Positions 43,250-54,295 of a DNA stretch of 64,000 nt are shown here, one piece after another. Position numbers and translations under genes: made by a program. Origin of the DNA: Dactylonectria macrodidyma (Eukaryota; Ascomycota; Sordariomycetes; Hypocreales; Nectriaceae); NCBI GenBank assembly GCA_020744425.1, contig JAGMUV010000052.1:146099-210098 (forward strand), read 5' to 3'. The notes below the pieces were generated by a model that saw nothing but the letters and a program-made list of their open reading frames with translations, did no database searches and was not told where the DNA came from. Each line of letters starts with the position of its first letter. Within the stretch, counting starts at the first letter, position 1.

Positions 43250-45132
43250 GCTTGTTCTAACTCTAACCCACCCCCTATCCATGCTTCAATAGCAATGTAT
43301 TCAAGCCTCAAAGGGATGAATAGCTGAGTATCATGGTGCAAGGGTCACACAGAGGGTATTCCCCTCCTGAGCTAATGCCTGTGTCTTGCCCTCGGCTGCA
43401 AAGGGATTGAATCCTCGCCGTCAAGGCGGCAGACTGCGCCTGGAAGCTGAATGTCCTCACCAAACGGCCCCTTTTCCAAGATTCTATTTGGGCCAGGCAG
43501 ACGCGGCGTCTGGGCCAGGGTGATCCATGCCTCAATCGGTGTGATTACTCCCATGGTTTCTGGTGGTCTCCCTCCTGTGGGGATGAAGTCCCCTCGTAGG
43601 TCCAGATGAGGCAAAACACGCCCACAAAATAAGCCTCTCCGCCACATCATGGTGCGAGCTAGGGGTAGCGCGGCTCACTTTTTCGGCTCATCAAACCAAT
43701 GTGCCCTCAGCCCGTTTCACTGAATCCGCTAGCTGCTTACTTTAGAGTCAGCTTCTGGAAAGTTCGGTAAATGGCTTATCGTGGTCTTTATATAAAGTCC
43801 CGCATCTTAACTAGGGATAGTTACCAGCACCACATCCAGGGTGAATGAGGTAATTTGATAGAACAACTTGCAGGTCGTAATTGCGAATCAATGCCATCTA
43901 AGTAACCAACCTGTTAAGCTATGCCTTCTATTGACGGTCAATCGACCTAATATTGCTCTTACTAGATAGAAAAATAAGATAAATTTGTGCTTAGTTGTCT
44001 ACGGTTACTATCGTTCCCAGGCTCTTTATATCTCATGCCTAGAATATCGTAGAGTATACCACAGCCAGAGACAGTCTTGACTGTCCAAGGAGGTTGGGGC
44101 ATCCCCCGATATGCTTCACCAGTTGAAACCACGTAAAGCTGAGCTAACCCCATCCTGCCGCAATAACTGGCAGGGCATCGCTTGGTCCAATACCTCAGCT
44201 TGTCGGGCCGACAATCCCACGTACTGAATGATCAGTGCAGCCCTTGTTACCACCTAGTATATCGACTCATCTAGACTTTCAAGCCTTATGGTACGTGCTT
44301 CAGGCCCTGAGCAACACTACTAAGCCAATTGGAGGATTTATAAGCAATGATCAAGATGTTTTGCCTCTACTATCCTTTGTAGTATGCCTTGATATGTGGA
44401 AATGACAAGAATTTATAGCAAATTACAAAAGCAGACTAAGTGGAGAAAGTAAGGCTGACTATAGAAAGCGCGGAACTCCAGCGGAATTCAGCGGAATACA
44501 GGGAGCTAAAAAACTGTAAAAAGCGTTGACGTCTCGGCAAAAAGTTGAACGGTGATTAGTCTACAGAGCCGAGTTCTTGTATGATACGAGTATTTTAGCT
44601 TTTAGATGAGTGGGGACCAGACCAAAGGTTCCGGAAGGTGGGGCAGGCGAGAATCAGCCCAGACATGGAGCCCACTAAGAAGCGGCCTTTCTCGCAGCGC
44701 TGTCGAAACAGCCCTGTGTGCTAGTGGCCGCAGGTGGACTGTGCTATAGGTGCAATGATCCCAGGCATCCAAGTGTGAGGTTTAATTATTGGAATGCTAT
44801 GAGGATGGGAGTGAGGGCGGAAGGTGCATAAGATGAGAGGGCTGCCAGCTTGGGTCTTGAGTTGCAAAGGGAAGAAAGAAGAGCTGTGAATGACTGGCTA
44901 ACTGACTGACTAGATAGTGGTTTGTGCTTCTACCTCTATAACCTTCGCCATTCACTAACACAACTTCAGAGATCAACCACTCTTCAAGTCTTCTAACATT
45001 AATCCCTCGCTTTGAGTCCTCGGCCTCGCCATCCGACCTCGTCGACACAATGACTGTCACTATATCAACGCAAGGCCTTACGGCCACCGGCGTACGGGGA
45101 ACGCCGGACTAGAGGCCCCCACAAGTACTGAC
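43250..45132. other. Gene-free intergenic region (1.9 kb)
   Basis: No protein or RNA gene was recognised. The right part (about 44930-45132) is likely promoter and leader of the Zn2Cys6 gene. Confidence 0.45.
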
Positions 45133-47782
45133 ATGGCCCAGGGGGCTTCGGGGCCGCATTCGCAGGGCAATCCAACCCCGACGTCTGTCCAGTACTCCAA
45201 CACTCCTTCTAGAACTCCCTCCAATGCCTCAGGGTCGGCCTTGTCCAACTCCCAGCATTCTAAACGACGTCGCGGGCTTGGTGTTGTAACGACCATTGCC
45301 TGCACCGAGTGCCGTAAGAAGCGCGCAAAAGTAAGCGGTGGGCTTTTGTGGCATACCTCATGCCCTGTCTCCCAGTAATCGTCGGACCCTCCCTCGCCGA
45401 CGGACTTTTCCTATAGTGCGACGGTCAAAATCCCTGCGGGCGCTGCAAGGGCCAGAAGGATACCGATTGCGTATACGAGGCTCCTATGCGCCAGTCAAAA
45501 GAGAACCTGCGGGCCGAAATCGAGAACCTTCGACATCGACAACGATCCAACGACCAGGTCTTTGCCGCCCTCGTCCGCCCAGAGCATTGCGAGGAGGTCC
45601 TGACGCGCCTCCGAGGAGGTCAGTCTGCCGAAAGCATCTCCGAATGGCTGGGTTGTACTCTGCCCTCTAGCGGAGGTGCCGTACCGTCCTTTTCCCAGCG
45701 GCCAGACTCTTCCTCCACAACTCTTGGGGCTGGCTTTTCTGGCGGCAGCCTAGGCTCACTAGCCGCTATGAACATCGGTGTCAACCCGTCGCAACCGCAA
45801 TCGCAACCGCAACCGCCCGCGGATCTGACTGAGGTGGGCCGAAATAGCCCGTGGCACTTTTCCTCTCAGAGCCAGGCTGGATCTACGCGGAGCAACTCCC
45901 ACCCAGAGGCCATGAGCTGGGCCGCCGATCTTCGATGTTCATCCCAATCTCAGGTAGGATCGTGGGCGGAAGGCATGCATCCAGATCATCTGTCCGACGG
46001 TCTGCCAAGGTTCCGAGGTCTCCAGCAGGTCCTATCACCCCTGAACGATCTGAAAATGCCAAACCAATCCACCTCGTGGACTAGCATCACCAATGATATC
46101 AATCTAGTCCAGCACCTCCTCGCTCTCTACTTTTGTTGGGAATATCCCACCTTTGCATCCCTTAGCAAGGAACATTTTCTGCAAGACTTCCAGGACGGTC
46201 GACACCGCTATTGCTCACCAATACTAATCAACGCCCTCCTTGCCCTAGGCTGTCGCTTCTCGACACAGCCCATAACACGGGCAAACCCAAACGACCCCTA
46301 CTTATGCGGTGACCATTTCTTCGGGGAATCGCAACGCCTCTTTCACCAGGAGACTGACCATCACAACTTGACCACAGTTCAGGCACTTGGGATTATGTCC
46401 ATTCGGGAAGCCAGTTGCGGTCGAGACTCGGAAAGCTGGTACTGCGCAGGCCAGAGCATTCGACTCGCCATTGAGATGGGACTACATCGCCTTCAGGGAG
46501 AAGGAGATGAGGATGAGCTAGCTGTGCAAGCAGCAACATTCTGGGGGGCTTTTGCATTAGACCAGTAAGTCCATGATCCATTGGCGTTGTGTATGCCGCA
46601 TTCTCATCATTACATTATAGCGCTTGGTCTCTTGCAACCGGCTCGCTGCCGCAGTGCTCTTGTTTTCCTCGCCTGCCGCTAAAACCGGCGATCATCCGTA
46701 ATGTCGAGGCGTCTCTTTGGGTGCCCTATACCGACGACGGTGAGTTTGCAAGGTAACATTCGCCTATCCAGAACTAGTGCTAACGAGATACAGGTGCTCC
46801 CGTACAGCGCTCTTATGAGCAGCCATCTAATGTACACTCAGTGTACAGGTGCTTCTGCGAGCTCAGCGAGCTTGTTCATCGGTCCCTATATATACTCCAT
46901 TCTCCGGGGCGACCTCTTACAGCGAGGAATCTTTTGAGCATATACACGCAATACCTGAATTGGTACGATCGAATACCAGAGGTATTGAGGCTGGGGTATA
47001 ACTTTACCCCAGCGGTGCTTTTTGCCCAGTAAGTTCCTTCTGCACCTCCTTCGGATAATTACCATGTGCGTGTGAAGATACTAACGTCCCCAAGCATGTA
47101 CTACCACTTTGCAATCTTGCTCCTATTTAGGCCGCTGATCAAGCTGCGGATCATCGGCTCCAAGGTGTTGCCAAGAGATGTCTGCTTGCAAGCTGCAGAC
47201 GCCATTCAAGGCTTGTTGAAATCATACTCGCAGCTATATACGCTGCGGAGAACCCCGTCCTTCGTACCACACTTTGTATTGACGTCTGCCATCATGCATC
47301 TGGCCATTGGCGCCACCAAAATTCAATCTGTCTCAGATATCTCAATGCCCAATAAGGTAGAGGCTGCGGCCAAGATCGACCCTCACGTGAAGGATACCAT
47401 CTGCCTAAGCATAGACAACCTGGCCGAGATGGCCCCGTGTCATCGCTTTGCCGAGGAAGCCCTCAACATACTCCGCCACCTTGCGCAGAAGTGGGACATT
47501 GAGGTGGATATTCACGGCAACACACTTACCCCAGAAGAGTACAATCGGCTTATGAAGCCAAACTCAGGCAGCCTCAACTTCTTTGTGCCTAATATGCAAG
47601 AGGCGGACATCCTGTATCATTGGGGAACCGGCAAGGTTGCGGCTGGCGGCGACGAGACGCCCTCAGTTCTCAAGACAACAGACACCATGGAGAATCCTCT
47701 CTTCTGGCCGTTTTGCATGCAGGGACGGCCAATCCTTCCGCGCGGCAACGAGTTGGAAGACGCCGGCTTTGCGATACTTTGA
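45133..47782 (+). CDS. Zn2Cys6 transcription factor with fungal-specific domain, five exons
   Basis: Exons are 45133-45330, 45417-46564, 46621-46739, 46794-47028 and 47095-47782, giving 795 residues with all four introns GT-AG and in phase. The binuclear zinc cluster is ACTECRKKRAK joined across intron 1 to CDGQNPCGRC and a last Cys in DTDCVYE, a perfect C-x2-C-x6-C-x5-C-x2-C-x7-C pattern. A short coiled coil (SKENLRAEIENLRHRQR) follows for dimerisation. A Ser/Gln-rich linker leads to the fungal transcription factor regulatory domain (LLALYFCWEYPTFASLSKEHF, CSPILINALLALGCRFS, then DHAWSLATGSLPQC and YRCFCELSELVH). It is expected to be a nuclear DNA-binding regulator of metabolic genes. No stop or shift. 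The target pathway cannot be read from the sequence. Confidence 0.9.
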
Positions 47783-48075
47783 TACACGCGTTTGTCGCAG
47801 ACGCCAGTGCCGAACTCCGGGATTCGGAGAGGTCGGGGACTTGCAAGACTATCACAGAAACAGCAGCAAAATAACATCTAGATAATTGACAAACCTCCGT
47901 AGGGAGAGACCAGCAGAGAGACGAGTGCCTATGGGCTCATTGGTTTTGCGAGTTGTATCAAATGCCTTCTCGAAACAACCCCATTGTTTGGGTCCGTCCC
48001 GTGGCTCTTTCCGATGCACGACCTATATAAAAGGTCTTCTATGTAAATGACCATTTTTCCTGCTTTGGTGGCGAC

Positions 48076-48603
48076 ATGCTTCACCAGCTTGACGGCAACT
48101 CCCTGAAAATTCCTTCCCCTAAAATCCCCTCTCTTAAAAACCAACTGCTATCTTCCAGCTGTGAGACCAGTGGATGGGACACTTGGCTAGGCAGCTCAAA
48201 GGTTCGTTCACTTGGGATAAGTGCTTTAGCTTTTTTCAGAACTCATAAACAATCGCTATGCCGGGCCAATTCTCATTTTGTAGGGAAAAGAGCTATTTAC
48301 ACACCACACGCACTGCGACTGAAACCAACTAAGGGTTCCCGCGCTCGACGAGGTAGTGTCAACCTTCATCTAGGAGACCCCGCGTCTCACGCTCTTGTCA
48401 AGTGGCTGTGTGCTATCCTCGCACCCAAACCTGGCTGGTCAGTTGAAGGAGGAGGTTTCGCACCATGGGCAGCTTTCTGCTCTGGAAACACTCAATTTTC
48501 TATCTTTGCTGATGGGGCTGTAACCTTCTCTCTGAATGAGTCACCACCCACCTCTGCTAAGGGGTGTCTGGCACTGATCCATTTCGCGTATTGGTTGGAT
48601 TAG
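48076..48603 (+). CDS. Hypothetical open frame, uncertain
   Basis: A 175-codon frame with balanced composition, including LHLGDPASHALVKWLCAILA and WSVEGGGFAPWAAFCSGNTQ. I do not recognise the family. The hydrophobic pattern looks more like real protein than chance, but no splice structure or neighbour supports it. It could be an exon of a decayed gene. Confidence 0.25.
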   Translation: MLHQLDGNSLKIPSPKIPSLKNQLLSSSCETSGWDTWLGSSKVRSLGISALAFFRTHKQSLCRANSHFVGKRAIYTPHALRLKPTKGSRARRGSVNLHLGDPASHALVKWLCAILAPKPGWSVEGGGFAPWAAFCSGNTQFSIFADGAVTFSLNESPPTSAKGCLALIHFAYWLD

Positions 48604-49179
48604 ATTCGTCGATAGCATCGAGCGCTGATCCGAGTTGATGACTTTCCGTAGGAGAACTGCCTGTGGGTGATGTTTGGCCAACCTCTGCCGTGTCCTCTCT
48701 GAGAATGATTTGATTGGAATTTGGCAGTTCTGACTGCTGTCGCCGTGCATTTCGCGTTGAACGTCTCTGTCGTCTTGGATATGCTTGGGGCTCACGTAGA
48801 TAGTTTTGGAACTAGTATTTCGTCAGTAATTGCATGTTTAACGTGTGTGATAACGCGTACCAGAAGATTAAAATCCGGAATTGTTTCGCCATCAGGGATA
48901 TGGCCTCCGACGCTGAAATCACCGGCTATAGGGTCAAAAAAGAACAATGCAGTGAGTATCTTGGCCTTTTGCACCAATTGTTTGACCTTCCGTAATCCAC
49001 TCTGGCCACACTTTCTGACCTTCGTTTTCTCTTTCTGTGTATGTTGGCGCATATCTCCCGGAATACCCAAGCTAAGAGCTTGCTGAAAATGGGCTGGGGA
49101 CCATCAAAATACCGTCGCCTAGTAACTTTATCACCACATTATGGCTGAGCTTCCTGATACCCCAACATCCATTTCTGAC

Positions 49180-49635
49180 CTTTGATAAAACTGGACATTT
49201 GGCAAAACTGGGGTTTTGGTAAAGCTGGACGTTTGGCAAAACTGGACATTTTACCAAAACTGGATATTTGACTAAAACAGGGATGTTTGACTAAAACAGG
49301 GATGCTTGACCAAAACTGGACATTTGACCAAAACCAGGATCTTTGACTAAAACCAGGATCTTTGACTAAAACTGGACATTTGACCAAAACTGGATATTTG
49401 ACTAAAACAGGGATGTTTGACTAAAAGAGGGATGCTTGACCAAAACTGGATCTTTGACTAAAACCAGGATCTTTGACTAAAACCAGGATCTTTGACTAAA
49501 ACAGGGGTCTTTGACTAAAACCAGGATCTTTGACTAAAACTGCTGCGGCTCTCAAACCTGGGAGTCCGATAATCAAGCTCGAGATTTGAAGGCTCCAGTT
49601 TTAGTCAAATATCCAGTTTTAGTCAAATGTCCAGT
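49180..49635. repeat. 19-bp minisatellite with an inverted terminal block
   Basis: About twenty imperfect copies of a 19-bp unit of type CTTTGACTAAAACCAGGAT run to about 49545. After a roughly 50-bp unrelated spacer, two to three copies appear in the opposite orientation (CCAGTTTTAGTCAAATATCC, 49595-49635). Variants alternate CCAGGATC, CTGGACAT and CAGGGATG. The inverted block could pair with the main array. Confidence 0.9.
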
Positions 49636-50160
49636 TCAGCAAACTGGGACAAAGATCTGGCATATGACGAATTCCCGCCGACATGCAGTCGCTACTCGAT
49701 CGAATGGAAGTTACTTTTGAACAAAGGAGGAAGACTAACCAAGCTTACATATGTACAATCCAGAACTCGAGCAAGGTCTTGTGCTGGCGCCAGGTGCGTT
49801 CTGGAACAGGTCTTTGAAGCAAAAGGTCGAGGGCCGCGTCTAGAAGGAGGAAGTAGAGGGGCGATATTGTCAGGGGAAGGTCTGCTGGTCAGGCAGGAGG
49901 TCTCGGGATAGCCTATCGAAGAAGACAAGAGGGCCGTGAGCCGAAGCTGTAGGCGGCTTTTCTAGTGTCAGAGACATCCTTGCTAACGTGTCAAAGTTGA
50001 CAGCGTAGGAACGCCTGTACAACATGTCTCGCATCCGCTTGCGAGACAATGAGATTTTTTGTCTGGCCAGGAACCCCAAGGAACACGCTACCTTCAAGCT
50101 CATCAAGGGCGAGCAAGTTGCTAGCATGAAGGCAAGATACAGACATTGTGGCATCAAATA
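49627..50160 (+). pseudogene. Decayed fungal gene of unknown function
   Basis: The start encodes WDKDLAYDEFPPTCSRYSIE, then WKLLLNKGGRLTKLTY. After a frameshift near 49745 it continues NPELEQGLVLAPGAFWNRSL. This resembles a conserved but uncharacterised ascomycete protein family from memory; I cannot name a function. Stops follow soon after (for example the codon after KVEGRV). The minisatellite ends at its apparent start codon. Confidence 0.45.
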
Positions 50161-50183
50161 TCATTTCATAGGCACCTGGGGTA

Positions 50184-50624
50184 CTAGATCCCATACTTGT
50201 TCTCAAACATCTGCACTGCCACCCTCTGCTGAGTCTCTCCTAACTCTTGAAGTTCCATCCATATTTCGTTCAAGTCCATCAGCCTAGCTTTGACTTGCTG
50301 CTGTCCCCTTTGTGTGAGAAGCACCTTCAAAACAGCCACAACCTCGGGCTCGTCCAAAACCACGACCTCAGAGGCTGCCTGGACAGCATGGATTACTTCT
50401 CTGACGCAGTATGGACACTTGACCGGTTGCTCAGGAAGAAGCAATGCAGAGCCAGTCCTATATATACCAAGACCATGCGCACAGGTATAGCATAGTGTAT
50501 GGCCGACAAGAGTGGGCGAGGAACCATTCCAACAGGCAAGGAAGACAACAGTAATATCCTCTTCGTAACAGATTGCGCAATCTCCCTCCCAGTCATACTG
50601 ACGAACCATCAGGTGACCCTCCAA
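50184..50624 (-). CDS. RING-finger-like protein, partial
   Basis: The minus-strand frame has CAICYEEDITVVFLACW, then GHTLCYTCAHGLG and KCPYCVREVIHA. The Cys/His spacing (C-x2-C, C, H-x3-C-x2-C, C-x2-C) fits a RING-HC E3 ubiquitin-ligase finger, with a helical C-terminal tail ending in NKYGI. Just upstream, LLCDACGDLQSLEGH reads in the same frame but past the ATG, behind a stop near 50655, so a 5' exon is probably missing from this model. Ubiquitin-ligase activity is inferred from the motif only. Confidence 0.55.
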   Translation of the reverse strand: MEGHLMVRQYDWEGDCAICYEEDITVVFLACWNGSSPTLVGHTLCYTCAHGLGIYRTGSALLLPEQPVKCPYCVREVIHAVQAASEVVVLDEPEVVAVLKVLLTQRGQQQVKARLMDLNEIWMELQELGETQQRVAVQMFENKYGI

Positions 50625-51159
50625 ACTCTGAAGATCTCCACAGGCATCGCAGAGGAGCTATAGCATCGTCAACGGAAGAACTTGGGTGCGGAGGTGAACC
50701 CTACAAATTCCGAGTTCAAGCGGCGTAATTTCGGGCCCGGATTGAGATATGTGAGGCACTGTCCGCATCGCTTCTCCATCTGGTTTTCATTGTGATACAT
50801 GTTGATTGAGAGTCTTGATCGTAAGGCCGAGAACAAGTTTCACTACCCTAAGGGTTATCATCGGTTCTGTCTATTGCCATCATCCTTCGCCAATAACAAG
50901 CGCTCGGGAGGATTTGAAAGTCAGATGTGATTGTCTATAATGTTAGTGTGTGCACCAACATGGAGGAGAGTGAGGGGAGGACGACCACGAGCGATGATCT
51001 ATCACATATACGTTAGCCAGATAGTGAAAATTTGATAGGATGAGGGGATATATTTGATCGTTGACCGCGGTCAATCGTCGGCCTGATTTGGTGGCATCCG
51101 AACCTAGTTTCGCCGGACGCCCCCTGATCGGTTCTAATCCCGGCGCCGTCACTTGTTTG

Positions 51160-51908
51160 TCTGCGCACCACGACATTCTGTACCAGTACTGTTTGTATTG
51201 CTTTCTCTGGAAGTCGTTGTAGGTGAAGACGGGAGAGCCATCGCCGCGAAGGACAGCAGGGCTCCTAATAGTGCAGACCGTTTACACTATTAGTCCAGAC
51301 TGCAGATCAGGGCAGGGAATACGGACGCCCAGTGTGGACGCTAAGTACGCTAGGTTGTTGGCGTGGTGTTACAAAACCAGGGTACCCATGATTGTTGCTG
51401 CGCCAACCATTTTGTTTTGGATATTTCTGATCAATTTACTGGTGCGATCCGGATCAACAAGGCTCGTTTCAAGGGACGCATCATCCTAGTCGTCAATCCA
51501 CGAACGCCCGTCGTGGATTGATTATTGATCTTGGATTGCAGTCCGGACTAATAGTGCAAACGGTCTGCACTATTAGGAGCCCTGAAGGACAGTCGGCAGG
51601 ACATGTTGGTAATACCGAATCTTGTGGGCCATCCGCTCGCCGGTTTCGAGGAGGTATATCCGAATAATGCAGTCTATCAGTTCGTCCTTGGTTGCAAACG
51701 ATGTCTTGACCTCGTGGGCACCCTGTGTCGCCGAGAACATGTCGTCGAGTGGCGGTCCTCCAGCAATGTTGCCGAAGTAGCCCCGGTGCTGCAGTTGCCG
51801 GAGCTGATGGAAGTAGGTCCGAAGGGTCCTGGCAATGGCGGTTTTGCGAGCCTGGTCCAGGCTGTCCCACAAGTTTAGAACACACGTGGTCCAAAACCAC
51901 AAATGCAT
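51160..51908 (-). pseudogene. Aminoglycoside-phosphotransferase-like kinase gene fragment, interrupted by a MITE
   Basis: Minus-strand reading from 51908 gives RTLRTYFHQLRQLQH, GYFGNIAGGPPLDDMFSA, SFATKDELIDCIIRIYLLE, and TGERMAHKIRYYQHVLPTVL. It is then cut at 51585 by an insertion. Beyond the insertion (51256 leftward) the same protein resumes with RGDGSPVFTYNDFQRKQ. This matches the fungal APH/choline-kinase-like fold family. The catalytic loop, normally HNDFQRKN, reads YNDFQRKQ, so the general-base neighbourhood is altered. The N-lobe and the C-terminus are missing. The gene was probably already decaying before the insertion. Confidence 0.7.
51257..51584. mobile_element. hAT-type MITE, 328 bp, with exact 8-bp target duplication
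   Basis: The ends are inverted repeats of about 50 bp, starting CAGGGCTCCTAATAGTGCAG on the left and mirrored on the right (CTATTAGGAGCCCTG). Both flanks carry AAGGACAG (51249-51256 and 51585-51592), an exact 8-bp duplication as made by hAT transposases. It has no coding capacity. It sits inside the kinase-like gene, whose sequence resumes precisely across it. Confidence 0.92.
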
Positions 51909-52212
51909 GCCTTCGTCAGCGGGGTGAGCCTGGTCCGTGACTATAGGGTAACTGGGAAGGGACCCAAATGATTGGGCGACACATTTTAATATTTCGAATT
52001 ATTAAACTGAGCTAAGTGGTACAAATAATAGAGTCAATGCGTGAACTGGCTCTTTGATTGCTCCATGTTGCCAGAGATGAGAAGCAAAGACTGGGAGATA
52101 GGCTTGAACGCAGGCTATTGAGGGCCGTTGGATAGAGAGGAGATTTATATTTGGGCTCTGAACGGCGTTCACCATGTTGCTGATAGCTCATCTTGGCATG
52201 TGTGGATGCCAT

Positions 52213-52707
52213 CTAAGAGGACTCCTCCTCCTCCTGCTCAGCCTGTGGGAATTGATTAGCTTCAGTTGACCAATGACAAAGAACCGTGATCTCTTACGTT
52301 GTAGGCTTGCTTCTCATCCTCATAACGCTTCTTGTCGGCGGTAGCCTTGGCCTCATAGGGGGTACGCTGCTTCTCGTTCAGGGCCTTCCATCGCTCACCA
52401 AGGAGCTGGCCGACCTGACCGAAGGAGATACCGGGGTTCTCCTCACGGACGTTCTCGCGCTGCTCGTTGGCGAAGAACATGTAGGCAGAGAGACCACGCT
52501 TGGGACCGTTGGGGTCTGGTCTTAGTTAGTGATTGAAGTTTTGGATGGTTGGGGTTGATTGGTAGGATAGTGCTGCATGGATGACTCTGGCTCGGGGAGA
52601 GGCGAATCGATCAAGACAGCCAAGTCAAAATCGATCGCCCAGAGGGAGCACCCAGGCAACACCAGCCATACTATGAATCAATGTCAAGACTTACCCTTCT
52701 TGGAATC
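52213..52707 (-). CDS. HMG-box protein, NHP6-like, start not found
   Basis: Minus-strand pieces are 52707-52695 (DSKK), 52515-52298 and 52242-52213, joined by GT-AG introns. The central exon encodes [20 protein letters not shown], then [40 protein letters not shown]. That is a complete HMG box of the NHP6 type, a DNA-bending chromatin protein that works with FACT. The last exon encodes an acidic AEQEEEESS tail. The basic N-terminus and ATG expected before DSKK are not visible: upstream of about 52712 the sequence looks unrelated in that frame. Either another intron hides exon 1 or the copy is 5'-truncated. Confidence 0.72.
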
Positions 52708-52950
52708 ATTGCTCGGGCGTGTAGTGATTGGGCATGGTTGGGCTGAAATATGGCTCAAACATTGTTGAAGCTTTTGTAGCAGCTCTAAGGCCTGTTGCTA
52801 GGGGATATGTGAGGTCGAAGATGTCGTATTTGGGTCTGGAGAATGCGAACCTGATCATAATGAAGGTGTTCTCGAAACGCGGATTCACTTTCGAAGTGAT
52901 TGAGACAGAAGTTGCACTCTAACAAAGACATCGGAAGTCCTGGGGGTTTG

Positions 52951-53315
52951 TGCCTTTCGGTACGAAAGGTCTTCTTAAGCTCTGGGATTTTTCACCCCCC
53001 AAAATCCTGATTACCCGATTCGGAGGCCCAACTGCACCTCCTGTTGGTCCGGATTAACCCCATCCGGGTCCCTCTAATGGTCCGAATCCTCCCACTCTCA
53101 TTTGCCACATGTGGGTGAACTTCGAATTCACCCTCGCCCCCCCGAGATCAAGTGTAAAGAAGTCTTCATTGGCCGGGATTTTTTTTTCCGTTAAGAATCA
53201 CGCGGGATTCACGTGAACTTCGAATGCCTTTCGGTACGAAAGGTCTTCTTAAGCTCTCGGATTTCCCCCCCAAAATTTTGGCCCCCCCCCTGCAAAATTA
53301 CCCGATTCGGAGGTG
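52951..53315. repeat. Pair of direct repeats with hairpin
   Basis: GCCTTTCGGTACGAAAGGTC and the following CTTCTTAAGCTCT occur at about 52951 and again at about 53226. Each copy is followed downstream by ATTACCCGATTCGGAGG. The CCTTTCG-GTA-CGAAAGG core forms a 7-bp hairpin. The 275-bp spacing and shared order suggest a duplicated small non-coding element. Confidence 0.7.
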
Positions 53316-53381
53316 CTGTTCACGTGAGATTCACGTGAGCTCTTACTTTATAATAACAGGAGACGCAAACAGGAGACGCAA

Positions 53382-54070
53382 ACCGCAAGCGGTCTGCCCA
53401 AAAAGAGCCTTGAGGAACGAAGTTAAAGACGAAAATCGGCCAACGCAACTTGAGAAAATTTTGGGGTTTTGAGCTGATATTTTGAGCTGACATGAAATTT
53501 GGATGAAGCAACAAGATCAGTAGCTTGGTCACCGTGACGTCATCCCAAGCTCGACTGTGAGGCGTGATTGGCATGTCGAGACTTGAAACGTATCAAGGCT
53601 CTTTACAAAACATTAGGAAAACCTTAATAGCAATCCGGGCGGAGTCATATTACTGGCACTCACTCTCCCAAAAGCTCACGATTACAACCATTGTGGTCAA
53701 TTTATTTGATTGCAAGATACAGCATCTACCGTCCTCTCTCATCGTGAACATGTCGACGTGCCCGGTTCGGTTCCAATTTTCGTGCGACAATATCCCTGAA
53801 GGTCTGAATTTTACTCACGAGATTTCAAAGAGTCTCGTCAGGCCCCTATCCTATGCCCGGCAAGATGATTCATACGCCTATCGTTTTCAACGTGCAGTAC
53901 TGCCTTTTTTAAAAGAACACGAACCGGCTTGTCGCGCAGCATCTAATCCGTTTTGCGGAATTTGCGGATCACCCATCGCGACCGTTCTACAGACGCCAAT
54001 GTCCTTTCTTCACAAAGAGGGTGATCCCTACGTTGGAGTTCTTGTTAGCGGAGTGTGTGGGAAAGGCGAA
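53382..54070 (+). repeat. Duplicated block, copy 1 (MYND gene and its upstream DNA)
   Basis: Matches 63321-64000 in the same orientation, offset about 9.93 kb. The coding part is nearly identical and the upstream part is similar with small indels. Homology starts at ACCGCAAGCGGTCTGCCC. Confidence 0.88.
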
Positions 54071-54295
54071 TGCGAAAGCCAGACGCGACAAGCCATCCAG
54101 GAGGAGATGTTCGAAGTTGGAGCAGGGGCCGAGGCTCAGGTGGAAGCCATAGTTTGCGCGGTGTGCGGAAAGATAGAAGGGATCAGGAAGTGCGGGCGGT
54201 GCAAAGCTGTGGCATACTGTGGCAAAGACCACCAGAAGGCAGACTGGAAGACACACAGGGGAACGTGTGTATCTCGGGACGAAGAAAGTAACTGA
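53750..54295 (+). CDS. MYND-type zinc-finger protein (copy 1)
   Basis: A 181-residue protein. Residues 1-125 contain a CxxC pair (FCGICGSPIATVLQTPMSFL) and a further Cys pair in GVCGKGECE, perhaps a separate zinc site. Residues 138-176 form a MYND finger: CAVCGKIEGIRKCGRCKAVA, then YCGKDHQKADWKTHRGTC, with the complete C-x2-C...C-x2-C...C-x3-H...H-x3-C ligand set. MYND fingers mediate protein-protein contacts. I chose the ATG at 53750 over the in-frame one at 53564 because the second copy of this gene starts at the equivalent position. The upstream promoter differs from copy 2 in lacking a CTATAAAA box. The frame is intact. Confidence 0.85.
   Translation: MSTCPVRFQFSCDNIPEGLNFTHEISKSLVRPLSYARQDDSYAYRFQRAVLPFLKEHEPACRAASNPFCGICGSPIATVLQTPMSFLHKEGDPYVGVLVSGVCGKGECESQTRQAIQEEMFEVGAGAEAQVEAIVCAVCGKIEGIRKCGRCKAVAYCGKDHQKADWKTHRGTCVSRDEESN

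Noticed and set aside
49180..49635. CRISPR-like array
   Set aside because: The 19-bp units are contiguous with no unique spacers, and this is a eukaryotic sequence.
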